From the NCBI RefSeq assembly GCF_015751765.1, contig NZ_JADOTX010000001.1, positions 6,386,001 through 6,450,000 of the forward strand: 64,000 nt of DNA. Direction: 5' to 3'. This document shows, piece by piece, positions 40,213-48,978 of this stretch (position 1 is the stretch's first letter; every line of letters starts with the position of its first letter). The notes beneath the pieces were generated by a model that saw only the letters and a list, made by a program, of their open reading frames with translations, had not been told where the DNA came from and made no database searches. The translations under genes and the position numbers were made by a program. The DNA comes from Micromonospora ureilytica. Its GTDB lineage: Bacteria > Actinomycetota > Actinomycetes > Mycobacteriales > Micromonosporaceae.

Positions 40213-40293
40213 CCTGATCAACTCGGATTCCTTGAAGGCGCGGCATCCCGGGCGCTGGGATACCGCGCCTTCCGTGAACCCGAGTTGATCACC
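40213..40293. repeat. 81-bp imperfect palindrome, copy 3
   Basis: 36-nt arms (40213-40248 and 40258-40293), 9-nt loop, 29 of 36 paired, the best-paired copy. TGATCAACTCGG and GAAGGCGCGG are perfect in both arms; the internal CTT/ACG mismatch block separates them. Confidence 0.85.
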
Positions 40294-40478
40294 GTTCGTC
40301 TCGACGGCCGTGACGTGAATGGACGCCCCAATAGGGGCTAATGGAGCGAAGCGGGCATTCCTGCAAATCGGATGGAACCGGTTTCGATGGGTCGAAACGC
40401 CCCTATCCAGTGGTTGGTCACCTTGGCCGGGGGGTCCTGCTGGTCAGTTCTGCGGGCTTCCGGTGCACGGCCTCGCGT

Positions 40479-40532
40479 TGATCATGATCTTATTGTCGGG
40501 GCGCGAGACGAACGGCGACAACTTCATGATCA
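40479..40532. repeat. interrupted palindrome with TGATCATGA arms
   Basis: Left part 40479-40498 and right part 40516-40532 pair as TGATCATGA and TTGTCG blocks, separated by an unequal internal loop. It lies 36 bp before the second NUDIX start. Confidence 0.7.
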
Positions 40533-40568
40533 GCGGGCCTGGGGTGCAAAGCGGGGGGTGGACAAAGG

Positions 40569-41621
40569 GTGCAATTTGCGCGGCGAGTCGGGGCCTATGG
40601 GCTCTTGCGGGATTCGGGCCGGGTCCTGGTGATCAGGGATGGCGCGGAGGGTGAGTTTCCGGGCGTCTGGCGGTTGCCGGGCGGCACCGTCGAACACGCC
40701 GAGCACCCGGAGCGCACCGTGGTCCGCGAGGTCGCCGAACAGGCCGGGCTGGCGGTGACGGTCACGCGACTGCTCGCGGTGGTCGCCGACGTGGTCAGTT
40801 TCCCGGAGGGCGACGCCGCGCTGCACGCCGACCGATTGATCTTCGAGCTCAGCACGCCGCGCGGTGCGCAGGCCGAATGCGCACCGTCAGAGGGGACGCG
40901 GGCCGACTGGGCGTCGTCCGAGGGTGCGCCAGCCGAGGGTGCGCGGTCCGAGGGCGCGCGGGCCGAATGCGCACCGTCTGCGGGGGTGTGGGCCGGGGGT
41001 GAATGGGCCGAGGGTGGGGTGCGGGGCGTCGGAGGTGGTCTGGTTGATCAGGCTCGCTGGCTGTCCCTGCCGGAGGTGGCGGAGTTGCCGTTGACCCCGT
41101 TCACCGCCGAGGCGCTCGGTCTGCCGGTCACCCCACTGCCGCCCGGGGCGCACCGGTCGCGGGACCTGTTCCCGCCGTCGCACCCCGACCGTCGGCTGCG
41201 CTTCGGGGCGTACGGGCTGGTCACGGACCCGGCTGGGCGGATCCTGCTCACGCAGATCGCGAAGGGTTATCCGGGGGCCGGTCTGTGGCATCTGCCCGGC
41301 GGTGGCACCGATCATGGTGAGCAGCCGGCCACCGGGTTGCTCCGGGAGTTGGTCGAGGAGGGTGGGCAGGTGGGCCGGGTCGTGGACTTGCTCGGCGTCA
41401 ACAACCTGCACAATCCCGCCGCGCTGGGCCCGGAGGGCCGGCCTCTGGACTGGCATGGCGTACGGGTGATCTATCGGGTGCTGGTCGACGTACCTACCGA
41501 TGCGGTGGTCACCGAATCCGCCGGAGGGTCGACGGCGCGGGCGGGATGGTTCACTCGGGCCGAGGCGGTTGACCTGCCGTTGAGCGACATCGCCGCGGTG
41601 GCAATCGGACAGAGTGGTTGA
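40569..41621 (+). CDS. tandem NUDIX hydrolase with repeat-expanded linker
   Basis: 350 residues with GTG start. Same architecture as the 38.5-kb gene. First NUDIX box GGTVEHAEHPERTVVREVAEQAGL has EE changed to EQ; the second box GGGTDHGEQPATGLLRELVEEGGQ is intact. Between about residues 98 and 157 an insertion absent from the paralogue carries repeats of SEGARAECAPS / SEGTRADWASS type, encoded by about 33-bp related units. The insertion falls just before the LDQARWLSLPEVAELPL-like segment closing the first domain. Confidence 0.87.
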   Translation: MQFARRVGAYGLLRDSGRVLVIRDGAEGEFPGVWRLPGGTVEHAEHPERTVVREVAEQAGLAVTVTRLLAVVADVVSFPEGDAALHADRLIFELSTPRGAQAECAPSEGTRADWASSEGAPAEGARSEGARAECAPSAGVWAGGEWAEGGVRGVGGGLVDQARWLSLPEVAELPLTPFTAEALGLPVTPLPPGAHRSRDLFPPSHPDRRLRFGAYGLVTDPAGRILLTQIAKGYPGAGLWHLPGGGTDHGEQPATGLLRELVEEGGQVGRVVDLLGVNNLHNPAALGPEGRPLDWHGVRVIYRVLVDVPTDAVVTESAGGSTARAGWFTRAEAVDLPLSDIAAVAIGQSG

Positions 41622-41893
41622 TAGCACTCTGCTCGGTGAGCCGAGATGGTGACCCTCCGGTACAGTCAGAGACGGGAATGATGGAGGAAACGGGCGATGA
41701 GGCCCGGGATGGGAACAAGCGGGCGGTTCGAGCGGTTTAAGCCAATATAAGTACCGCCGGCAGCTATCGCCAAGCCATGTTCCCCTATGCGATGGTGTAC
41801 TCCGCAAACGGCTGCCGGGGCAAGGCAAGGTCCGGCACGAGACAGCCGGGCACCCGCCACACGGCGGCTAGCAGATCCGGTGATGGAGGAAAC

Positions 41894-42904
41894 GTGCCGA
41901 GAGCCCTATGGCGCCGGCGTCGTACTACTGACAGTCCGCGCCCCGCTGGGCGTCGCTGGGCGGGCCGGTTGCGCCGCAGCAGCACGTTCGCCCGCCAGGT
42001 GCTGTTGGTCCGGGTGGGTCGCCGCGACGACGACCTGACCCCGACCGAGCACCGGTACGCCGACCGGCAGCGCCGTCGCTACGGCCTGGACCGGCTCAGC
42101 CGACCGACACTGGGTGTGGACCCGACACTGGGCCTGGACCGGGCGGACATCGACGCGGTCGTGCCGGTCAGCCCGGCAATGCCGCCGATGGCGCAGGCCG
42201 ACGAGGCCCACTCGATCCCGTTGCTCCCCGGCGAGCGCACCATCGCCCGCCGGATGAAGTTCGCCCTGGTCAACGCCTGCACGCTGGCCAGCCTGATGCT
42301 CGGCATGCTGGCCATTTTCCTGGCCATGCAGGGCGAGGTGCGCATTGCCGCGCTCTGCCTGATCGCCTGCGTCGGCTTCGACGGTCTGGACGGCGCGCTG
42401 GCCCGACGGCTCGGTGTGGCCAGCCCGTTCGGCGCGCAGATGGACTCACTGGCCGACATGTGCTCGTTCGGTCTCGCCGCGCCGGTCGTGGTCTACGCCT
42501 CGCTCGCCGGCTCCGTTTCCACGGCCGCGGCGGCGGTGGCGTGCGCCCTGGTCGCGGCGTGTGCCGCGATTCGACTGGCCCGCTTCAACGTCTCGCCGAA
42601 GGACGGCCGTTTCTTCTGCGGCGTGCCCACCACCATGGCGGCCGCGGTGCTCGCCGTGACCGTGGCGATCGGCCTGCCGGTGCCCGGTGCCGTGTTGGTC
42701 GCCGGGGTGGCGCTGCTGGCGTTCGCGATGGTTTCGAGCTTCCCGTACGCCAAGCTCGCCCGACTGGTGAAGCTGCCGGCGTGGCTGTGGTTGGCTCCGG
42801 TGATCGGCGCGCTTGTCGACATTCGGCTCACGTTCGCCCTGATCGTGGTGGGCTACCTGGTCAGCGGGCCGGTTCTCTGGCTGCGGCAGCGTCGTACCGC
42901 CTGA
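41894..42904 (+). CDS. pssA: CDP-diacylglycerol-serine O-phosphatidyltransferase
   Basis: 336 residues from GTG at 41894, preceded by GGAGGAAAC. An unusual Arg-rich N-terminal extension of about 120 residues precedes the membrane enzyme. The CDP-alcohol phosphatidyltransferase motif is DGLDGALARRLGVASPFGAQMDSLADMCSFG (D-G-x2-A-R-x8-G-x3-D-x3-D) with seven or so helices following. Makes phosphatidylserine, which the convergent psd product decarboxylates to phosphatidylethanolamine. Position and partner support the call. Confidence 0.93.
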   Translation: MPRALWRRRRTTDSPRPAGRRWAGRLRRSSTFARQVLLVRVGRRDDDLTPTEHRYADRQRRRYGLDRLSRPTLGVDPTLGLDRADIDAVVPVSPAMPPMAQADEAHSIPLLPGERTIARRMKFALVNACTLASLMLGMLAIFLAMQGEVRIAALCLIACVGFDGLDGALARRLGVASPFGAQMDSLADMCSFGLAAPVVVYASLAGSVSTAAAAVACALVAACAAIRLARFNVSPKDGRFFCGVPTTMAAAVLAVTVAIGLPVPGAVLVAGVALLAFAMVSSFPYAKLARLVKLPAWLWLAPVIGALVDIRLTFALIVVGYLVSGPVLWLRQRRTA

Positions 42905-42917
42905 TTTGAGCAGACAG

Positions 42918-42948
42918 AACGGGGCGCCGCGGACAGCGGCGCCCCGTT
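42918..42948. terminator. bidirectional terminator between pssA and psd
   Basis: Perfect 13-bp stem AACGGGGCGCCGC (42918-42930) with its complement (42936-42948) and a 5-nt loop, between convergent genes that end 14 bp on either side. Confidence 0.92.
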
Positions 42949-42961
42949 CGTCGTTCGCGGC

Positions 42962-44215
42962 TCAGCGCCAGCGGGCGATGACCGTGGACCCACCGACCAC
43001 CTTGTCGCCCGGCCCGACCAGCGGGTCCGCGGCGTCGGCGGGCAGGTAGACGTCGGTCCGGGAGCCGAACCGGATCAGCCCGAAGCGCTCGCCCTTGGCC
43101 AGCAGCGCGCCGATCGGCGCGCGCTGCACGATCCGGCGGGCGATCAGCCCGGTCCGCTGCGCGACCACCACCGGGCCGCGGGCGGTGTCCAGCACGGTGT
43201 ACGCGGCGACGTTGTGCTCGGCGTCCGGCTTCATCGCGTTGACGAAGCCTCCGTCGGCGACGAAGTAGTCCACCACCTTGCCGGCGACCGGGGAGCGGTT
43301 GACGTGCACGTCCAGCACCGAGAGGAACACCGCGACCCGGAGCCACTCGCCGTCGCCGAAGCGCTCGTCGTACAGCCGCTGCACCGACAGGACCTTCCCG
43401 TCCGCGCTGGCGACGACGGCGCTCGGGTCCTCCGGCACGTCCCGTTCCGGATCCCGGAAGAACGCGGCGACCGGCCCGGCGGCCAGCGCCGGCAGCAGCC
43501 ACAGCTTGGACGACGGTCGCGCCACCCGGGCCAGCGCCGCGAGGCCCAGCGCGATGCCCGCCGCCGCCACGCCGTTGGAGTCGATGTGCATGCCCCGGGT
43601 CACCGGCACACTCGACGGCCGGTACGCGGGGGCCAGCCTGTCGGCGGTGGCCGGGTCGGCCGGGCTGAACCGCAGTCGGTAGACCCGCACCGGTGGCGAG
43701 TTGCGCAGTACCAGGTCGGCGCCAACGCCGTAGAGGGCGTCCTGTCGGGCCAGTTCGGCGGCGGCGCCCTCGGTCCGGCCGGGCGTGGCGACGGTCGCGA
43801 CGCTCAGCATCGCTCCATCGGTCAGGTACTTGGCCAAACCCTCGACGGCGCTGCGGGTCGCCTCGGCGGTGCCGGTGAACACCTCACCGGCGACGACGAC
43901 CCCGGCGGCCTCGGCTTCGGCCAGGGAGTCGACGACGTTCACCCGGTCGGCGACCCAGCGGCCCTGTGCGGTGACGTGCTCGCGGAGCGCCGCAGCGCCG
44001 AACGGCTCGGCGGGGACGACGGTGAGCCGGTCACCGGGGAGTAGCGCCTCGATCGCCGCGGCCAGCACCGCTGAGTCCGGGTTCACCCCGACCAGCAGGG
44101 CTGCCTTGGCGTCGTTGATGCGGGCCAACTCGGCGACGAGGGTACGGGCGGCTCGCTCGCCGATGCGGACCGGACCGGACCGGCCGGTGGTACGCACGGC
44201 GGAGGACTGGGTCAT
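42962..44215 (-). CDS. psd: phosphatidylserine decarboxylase with extra N-terminal Rossmann-like domain
   Basis: 417 residues from ATG at 44215 (AGGAG upstream). Residues about 215-417 are the decarboxylase: PVAAFFRDPERDVP, ADGKVLSVQ, DVHVNRSPVAGKVV and the self-cleavage site GGSTVIARW that yields the pyruvoyl subunit. Residues 1-200 resemble a degenerate methyltransferase/Rossmann domain (AALLVGVNPDSAVLAAAIEALLPGDRLTVV, GVVVAGEVF, GAMLSVATVATPG). Stand-alone actinobacterial Psd proteins are usually little over 200 residues, so this is a fusion. Converts phosphatidylserine to phosphatidylethanolamine. Confidence 0.9.
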   Translation of the reverse strand: MTQSSAVRTTGRSGPVRIGERAARTLVAELARINDAKAALLVGVNPDSAVLAAAIEALLPGDRLTVVPAEPFGAAALREHVTAQGRWVADRVNVVDSLAEAEAAGVVVAGEVFTGTAEATRSAVEGLAKYLTDGAMLSVATVATPGRTEGAAAELARQDALYGVGADLVLRNSPPVRVYRLRFSPADPATADRLAPAYRPSSVPVTRGMHIDSNGVAAAGIALGLAALARVARPSSKLWLLPALAAGPVAAFFRDPERDVPEDPSAVVASADGKVLSVQRLYDERFGDGEWLRVAVFLSVLDVHVNRSPVAGKVVDYFVADGGFVNAMKPDAEHNVAAYTVLDTARGPVVVAQRTGLIARRIVQRAPIGALLAKGERFGLIRFGSRTDVYLPADAADPLVGPGDKVVGGSTVIARWR

Positions 44216-44385
44216 GTCGGGCGGGCTCCTGACGGGGGTAGAGACGGGAATCGCGGCGGGACCGCCATGGCGGGGACGGGCCGGCCGGCGGAGGCGAGAT
44301 CTCCACCGGCCAGCATATGCGTCCGTCCGCGCCGGCCGCACCGCCGTGGGGATGCGGTGGACCGACGCGGCCCCGGCGCCCGAGG

Positions 44386-45084
44386 TCAGGCCTCCCTGCG
44401 CGGACCTTCCCGCTCGTCGCCCGGCTGGTCGCCGACGCCCCCGGTCGGTTGGTCGGACCGGTTCGGCTCGTTCCCCTCGGTCGGGGCCGAGCGGTCGAGG
44501 AGCCCGATGGTCGGTTCCTCGCCCCCGTTGCCGGGTTGGCCGGAGACGGGCTCGGTCGGCGGCTCCGTTGGTGGATGTGCCAGCCAGGCCGGGTGGATCA
44601 CGTCGGTGGTCGGCGCATCCTCCGCCCGCGCCTCGGTGGTCGACGTCGCCAGCGTCGGGTCCGAGACGAGCGTCGGGTCCGAGACGAGCGTCGGGTCCGA
44701 GGACGGAGCGTCCCAGGTGGACCGTTCGGCCTCCCAGACCGGTAGGGCCGCGCCGGAGGTCGACGTGGCGGCACCGGAGACCGGCACGGGCGTGCCGGAG
44801 ATGGGTGCGCCGGAGATGGGTGCGCCGGAGACGGACGTGCCGGAGACGGGCGAGACGGCCTCGGCGGCACCGGCCTCGGCGGTGGGCGCCGGCTGGCTCG
44901 GTCGACCCGAGCGCAGAGCGCCGACCAGCCCGAAGACCCCGATCAGGATGAGTGCGCCGGCCAGGAACCAGCCGACCGGCGGCAGCGCCAGCCCGAGTAG
45001 TTGGGCGAGCAGCCACCAGGCGGACAGCGCCAGGAACACGAGCCCGAAGGCGAACGACACCAGATCCGTGCGGTGAGCCTTCAC
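44386..45084 (-). CDS. hypothetical membrane protein with repetitive cytoplasmic tail
   Basis: 232 residues with GTG start overlapping the stop of the upstream PspC/LiaF-like gene (GTGA). Two N-terminal helices (LVSFAFGLVFLALSAWWLL; VGWFLAGALILIGVFGLVGAL) precede a low-complexity tail with SGAPISGAP / ISGTPV repeats and three copies of SDPTLV encoded by 18-bp direct repeats (44649-44702). Probably part of the same envelope-stress operon. No family recognised. Confidence 0.75.
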   Translation of the reverse strand: MKAHRTDLVSFAFGLVFLALSAWWLLAQLLGLALPPVGWFLAGALILIGVFGLVGALRSGRPSQPAPTAEAGAAEAVSPVSGTSVSGAPISGAPISGTPVPVSGAATSTSGAALPVWEAERSTWDAPSSDPTLVSDPTLVSDPTLATSTTEARAEDAPTTDVIHPAWLAHPPTEPPTEPVSGQPGNGGEEPTIGLLDRSAPTEGNEPNRSDQPTGGVGDQPGDEREGPRREA

Positions 45085-46868
45085 CGGGTCACCTCCAGGT
45101 TGCCGGCATTGACATGGATGTAGAGGCGCAGGGTCCCGCCGCCGGGGCCGTCCGCGCCGACGTCTGTGGATTCCCGCAGGCGGCCGTCCAGCCCGCCGGA
45201 GCGGTTGCCGAAGACCTTCGCGTCACCCGCGTTGACGTCGGCCACGGTGGTGACGTCCACGTTCGGAGGGACGACCACTGTCGCCTGGCCGAAGTTGACG
45301 GCCACTGTCACCTGGCTGTCCCGTTTCGCGAAGTCGATCCCGCGCAGGTCGAGCACGGCGTCACCGAAGCTGTTCTCGTACCGGTCCGCCAGGTCGCGGT
45401 AGTCGGTGGGCGCCCAGGTCACCGCGCCGTCGACTCCCCGGATCCGGTCGTAGGACTCGGCGACGGTCGCCGTGCCCAACGCCGCCGCGGTCACCAGACC
45501 GAGCGCGATGAGCCAGCGGGCCCGTCCGAACCACGTCCCGACCAGCAGTCCCAGCGCGATCGTGGCCAATGCGGCCGCGAAGTACGCCGAGGCGCTGATG
45601 GCGAAGACGTCCAGCAGGTCGAGCAGGGCGACGAGCCCGAGCACCAGGAAGATCAGCGAGAAGGTCACCGCGCCGAGCGGCGACCGCTCCTTGGGGCGCT
45701 TCGGCGGCTTGGGCGGCTTGGGCGGAGGAGGGGCGGCCGGGGCCGGCGAAGCGTACGGGCCGTGTGGCGCGAACGGGGGGCGGTAACCGGAGGGCGGCGG
45801 GGCGGTCGGATAGCCGGCCGGGGCAGCGGGTGTGCTGCTCACCGGTGCCGATGGCCAGCCAGCGCTGGACATGGTGCTGCTCGGCCAGCCCGGCTGGGCG
45901 GCCGCCGTGGTGGCCGGTTGCCCGGACAGCGGGCCCATCCCGGACACCGGCTGCGTCGCGGTGGGGGGCAACGGACCGCCGGTCGGCGGCACGTCGTACG
46001 CCGGGATGGTGACGGTGGGCGCTGCGCCCGTCGTGGTGGCGTACCCCGGACTGGTGCCGAACACCGGCGGCGTCGCCGCTGGGCCGGTCGACGGCGCCGT
46101 GCCGTACGACGGTGCGGGCCAGGCCGTCGGCGGGACGACCGGGCCGGCCGGGTTGCCGGACGGTGCGGCGGGCGGCGGACCGCCCGGAGTGCCGGGACGT
46201 GGATTGCGGCCGTCCCTGTTGAGCAGGAGCGCGCCGGCGACCAGGATGGCCGCGCCGAGCAGCACCGCGCGGAAGGCGTCGGTGACGATGTACGCGAAGC
46301 TGGCCGCGACCAGGATGCCCAGGACGATCACCGTCACCGGCGACATGCTGGAGCGACCGCGTCCGAGCATGGACTCGACGGGGGACGCGGTGTCGCCCTC
46401 GTTCGGGATGATCAGCCAGGCGGCGACGTACACCAGGATGCCGATGCCCCCGAAGAACCCGAGCACCGCGAGCAGCACCCGCCAGAGCACCGGATCGGTG
46501 TTCGTGGCGCGCCCGATCGCCGCGCAGACGCCGGCCAGATACCGCCCCTCGCGCGGTCGGACCAGCCCGTACCGTGAGGTGAAGCCGCTGCCGCCCAGCG
46601 GCGGTGGCGGCGCGGACGGACCGGGACCACCCGGCCCGTAGCCGGTGCCCGCCGCGAACCCCGGGCCGGGGCCGTAGCCGGCCGGGGGCGGCCCGTAGCC
46701 GTCGGCCGGACCGCCGGGTGTGGTGTCGGCGGTCGCGTCGGTGCCAGCGTGCGGACCGAACGTGCTGGGCTCGGTCCATTCGGTGGGCGTTGTGGTGGGC
46801 GGGGGCGGTGCTGAACCGCCCGGCTGTGCCGACCCCGGTCGGGGCGGCGGGGCAGCTTCCTCGGTCAT
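45081..46868 (-). CDS. PspC/LiaF-like envelope-stress membrane protein
   Basis: 595 residues. N-terminal 90 residues are Pro/Gly/Thr-rich; a PspC domain follows (SRYGLVRPREGRYLAGVCAAIGRATNTDPVLWRVLLAVLGFFGG). After it come several helices and two Pro-rich linkers. The C-terminal domain (VTVAVNFGQATVVVPPNVDVTTVADVNAGDAKVFG...LRLYIHVNAGNLEVTR) is of the LiaF C-terminal (YvqF) type. Divergent from a PspC-containing sensor kinase and regulator, so the set looks like a LiaFSR-type system in which this protein restrains the kinase (inference from the B. subtilis model). Confidence 0.88.
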   Translation of the reverse strand: MTEEAAPPPRPGSAQPGGSAPPPPTTTPTEWTEPSTFGPHAGTDATADTTPGGPADGYGPPPAGYGPGPGFAAGTGYGPGGPGPSAPPPPLGGSGFTSRYGLVRPREGRYLAGVCAAIGRATNTDPVLWRVLLAVLGFFGGIGILVYVAAWLIIPNEGDTASPVESMLGRGRSSMSPVTVIVLGILVAASFAYIVTDAFRAVLLGAAILVAGALLLNRDGRNPRPGTPGGPPPAAPSGNPAGPVVPPTAWPAPSYGTAPSTGPAATPPVFGTSPGYATTTGAAPTVTIPAYDVPPTGGPLPPTATQPVSGMGPLSGQPATTAAAQPGWPSSTMSSAGWPSAPVSSTPAAPAGYPTAPPPSGYRPPFAPHGPYASPAPAAPPPPKPPKPPKRPKERSPLGAVTFSLIFLVLGLVALLDLLDVFAISASAYFAAALATIALGLLVGTWFGRARWLIALGLVTAAALGTATVAESYDRIRGVDGAVTWAPTDYRDLADRYENSFGDAVLDLRGIDFAKRDSQVTVAVNFGQATVVVPPNVDVTTVADVNAGDAKVFGNRSGGLDGRLRESTDVGADGPGGGTLRLYIHVNAGNLEVTR

Positions 46869-47050
46869 GCTTCGATCCTGCTGCCCGGTCCACCCGAACG
46901 ACCTCAGGACCCGACCCTGACCCCACCCTGAGATCCGGCGGCCGGAATGTCGGGGGCGTCCCCGTGGTCGTGGACGCCGCAGCGTGTGACGATCGAGTCA
47001 CCGACCTCGACCTGTCCGCCACCGTGACCAGGGAGCCTCCGATCAGCACC

Positions 47051-48289
47051 GTGACCTCGCCTCCGCGCCTCTACCGCGCTCCGGAGCACCGGATGGCCGC
47101 CGGCGTCGCCGCCGGTATCGCCGACCATCTCGGCATCTCGGTGCTGCGGGTGCGTGTCGCGTTCATGGTTCTGCTCGGGCTGAGCGGGCTCGGCCTGCTG
47201 CTCTACGCGGCCTTCTGGGCGGTGGTGCCGCTGCGTCCCGGTGACACCGCGGTGCCGCCCCGGCGGGACGTCGCCCAGCTCCTGCCGTTCGTGGGGATCG
47301 GGCTGGGTGTCCTGTTGATCCAGGTGATGGTCTTCGACTCGGTCGGCGCGGCGGGCACCGCCGGTTGGTTGGTGGCGATCATCGCGGTCGGCGCCGGGGT
47401 CATCTGGCACCAGTCCGCGCCCGAGCGGCGGCGACAGTGGGGCGAGGCGATGCCGGTGCCCTGGCTCGGAGCGGTCGTCGAGGAGAGCGACCGGCGGGCC
47501 TTCGTGCTCCGGTTCATCGGCGGGGGAGTGCTGGTCGCGGTCGGCATCATCGGTGTCGCGGCCGTCTACTCGCCGGCACAGAACTTCGACGCGGTGATCA
47601 ATGGCGTGATCTTCGCGCTGGTCGGGTTGGCGGGCGTCGGCGTGGTCGCCGCGCCGGTGCTGTGGCGGACGTACAGTCAGCTCCGCTCGGAGCGCGAGGG
47701 GCGCATCCGCGAGCAGGAGCGGGCCGAGTTGGCCGCGATGGTGCACGACCAGGTGTTGCACACGTTGGCCCTGATCCAGCGCAACGCCGGCGACGTCAAG
47801 ACGGTGCAGCGGCTGGCCCGAGGGCAGGAGCGTTCCCTGCGCAACTGGCTCTACAAGCCGACCGCCTCCCCGAGCGAACGCTTCGCCGCCGCTCTGGAGC
47901 AGGCCGCCGCCGAGGTCGAGGACACCTTCGCGATCAGCGTGGAGACGGTGGTGGTGGGGGACCGGGAGACCGACGAGAAGGTCGGCGCGCTGGTCGCGGC
48001 CGCGCGGGAGGCGTTGGTGAACGCGGCCCGGCACGCCGACGTGCAGACCGTGTCCCTCTACGCCGAGGTGGAGCCGGATCAGGTCAGCGTCTTCGTTCGG
48101 GACCGGGGTAAGGGCTTCGATCCGGATACGGTGGAGGACCACCGGCACGGCGTAAGCGGCTCGATCATCGGGCGGATGAAGCGGCACGGCGGACGGGCCG
48201 AAATCCGGTCCGGCCCGGGGGAGGGGACCGAGGTCCGGCTGATTCTGCCGATCTCCCGGGACTCGTCCGCAGCGGAGAGGAACAGATGA
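47051..48289 (+). CDS. PspC-domain sensor histidine kinase (LiaS-like)
   Basis: 412 residues from GTG at 47051; starts further upstream (as far as 46964) cannot be excluded. N-terminal PspC domain (RAPEHRMAAGVAAGIADHLGISVLRVRVAFMVL), about five membrane helices, then a HisKA_3 dimerisation domain with the phospho-His in AAMVHDQVLHTLALIQRNAGD and an HATPase domain (EALVNAARHADVQTV, VRDRGKGFD, GRAEIRSGPGEGTEVRL). Its stop overlaps the response regulator start (48286-48289). Confidence 0.9.
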   Translation: MTSPPRLYRAPEHRMAAGVAAGIADHLGISVLRVRVAFMVLLGLSGLGLLLYAAFWAVVPLRPGDTAVPPRRDVAQLLPFVGIGLGVLLIQVMVFDSVGAAGTAGWLVAIIAVGAGVIWHQSAPERRRQWGEAMPVPWLGAVVEESDRRAFVLRFIGGGVLVAVGIIGVAAVYSPAQNFDAVINGVIFALVGLAGVGVVAAPVLWRTYSQLRSEREGRIREQERAELAAMVHDQVLHTLALIQRNAGDVKTVQRLARGQERSLRNWLYKPTASPSERFAAALEQAAAEVEDTFAISVETVVVGDRETDEKVGALVAAAREALVNAARHADVQTVSLYAEVEPDQVSVFVRDRGKGFDPDTVEDHRHGVSGSIIGRMKRHGGRAEIRSGPGEGTEVRLILPISRDSSAAERNR

Positions 48290-48978
48290 CCATGGCCGAG
48301 CAGCCGACCGAGCACCTCGACCCGGCGGAGGCCCGCCCCGAGCGGCTGCGGGTGTTCCTGGTGGACGACCACGCCATGTTCCGGGCCGGTGTGCGCGCGG
48401 AGTTGGGCGCCCACGTCGAGGTGGTGGGCGAGGCGAGCACGGTGGCCGAGGCGATCACCCGGATCGCCTCCGTCGGCCCGGACGTGGTGCTGCTCGACGT
48501 GCACATGCCCGACGGCGGCGGTCGCGCGGTGCTGGAGGCGATGCGGCGTACGCACCCGCAGGTCAAGTTCCTGGCGTTGAGCGTCTCCGACGCGGCGGAG
48601 GACGTGATCGGGCTGATCCGCGCAGGCGCCCGGGGGTACGTCACCAAGACCATCTCTCCGGACGAGTTGGCTGCCGCGATCCGTCGCGTGGCCGACGGGG
48701 ACGCGGTGTTCAGCCCACGGCTGGCCGGTTTCGTGCTGGACGCCTTCGCGGCCCGGCCGGACGCACCGGTGGCCGACCCGGAGCTGGACCAGCTCACCAA
48801 CCGTGAACGGGAGGTGCTGCGGCTGCTGGCCCGGGGGTACGCGTACAAGGAGATCGCCAAGGAGCTGTTCATCTCCATCAAGACGGTGGAGACGCACGTG
48901 TCGAACGTGCTGCGCAAGCTCCAGATGTCCAACCGCTACGAGCTGTCCCGGTGGGCGGCGGATCGCCGCCTCGTTTGA
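48286..48978 (+). CDS. LuxR-family response regulator (LiaR-like)
   Basis: 230 residues. Receiver with intact acidic pair (VFLVDDHAMFR), phospho-Asp in VVLLDVHMPDG and Lys in GYVTKTISPDE. C-terminal LuxR helix-turn-helix LTNREREVLRLLARGYAYKEIAKELFISIKTVETHVSNVL. It pairs with the upstream kinase, with which it is translationally coupled. Likely targets include the divergent PspC/LiaF-like operon across the 182-bp intergenic region, which contains repeated CCCTGA half-sites near 46905-46930. Confidence 0.93.
   Translation: MTMAEQPTEHLDPAEARPERLRVFLVDDHAMFRAGVRAELGAHVEVVGEASTVAEAITRIASVGPDVVLLDVHMPDGGGRAVLEAMRRTHPQVKFLALSVSDAAEDVIGLIRAGARGYVTKTISPDELAAAIRRVADGDAVFSPRLAGFVLDAFAARPDAPVADPELDQLTNREREVLRLLARGYAYKEIAKELFISIKTVETHVSNVLRKLQMSNRYELSRWAADRRLV

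Larger units (their letters stand above)
39487..40568. other. palindrome-dense non-coding island between NUDIX paralogues
   Basis: About 1.08 kb without a gene. In order it holds a 76-bp interrupted palindrome (39610-39685), an 81-bp palindrome (39760-39840), eight 23-bp tandem repeats (39834-40018), another 81-bp palindrome (40213-40293), short hairpins near 40330 and 40385, and a palindrome bearing TGATCATGA arms (40479-40532). Confidence 0.75.

Noticed and set aside
39760..40293. Integron attC-like sites
   Set aside because: The folded imperfect hairpin with unpaired bases is reminiscent of attC, but the attC core bases and any integrase or cassette structure are absent, so I only note the analogy.
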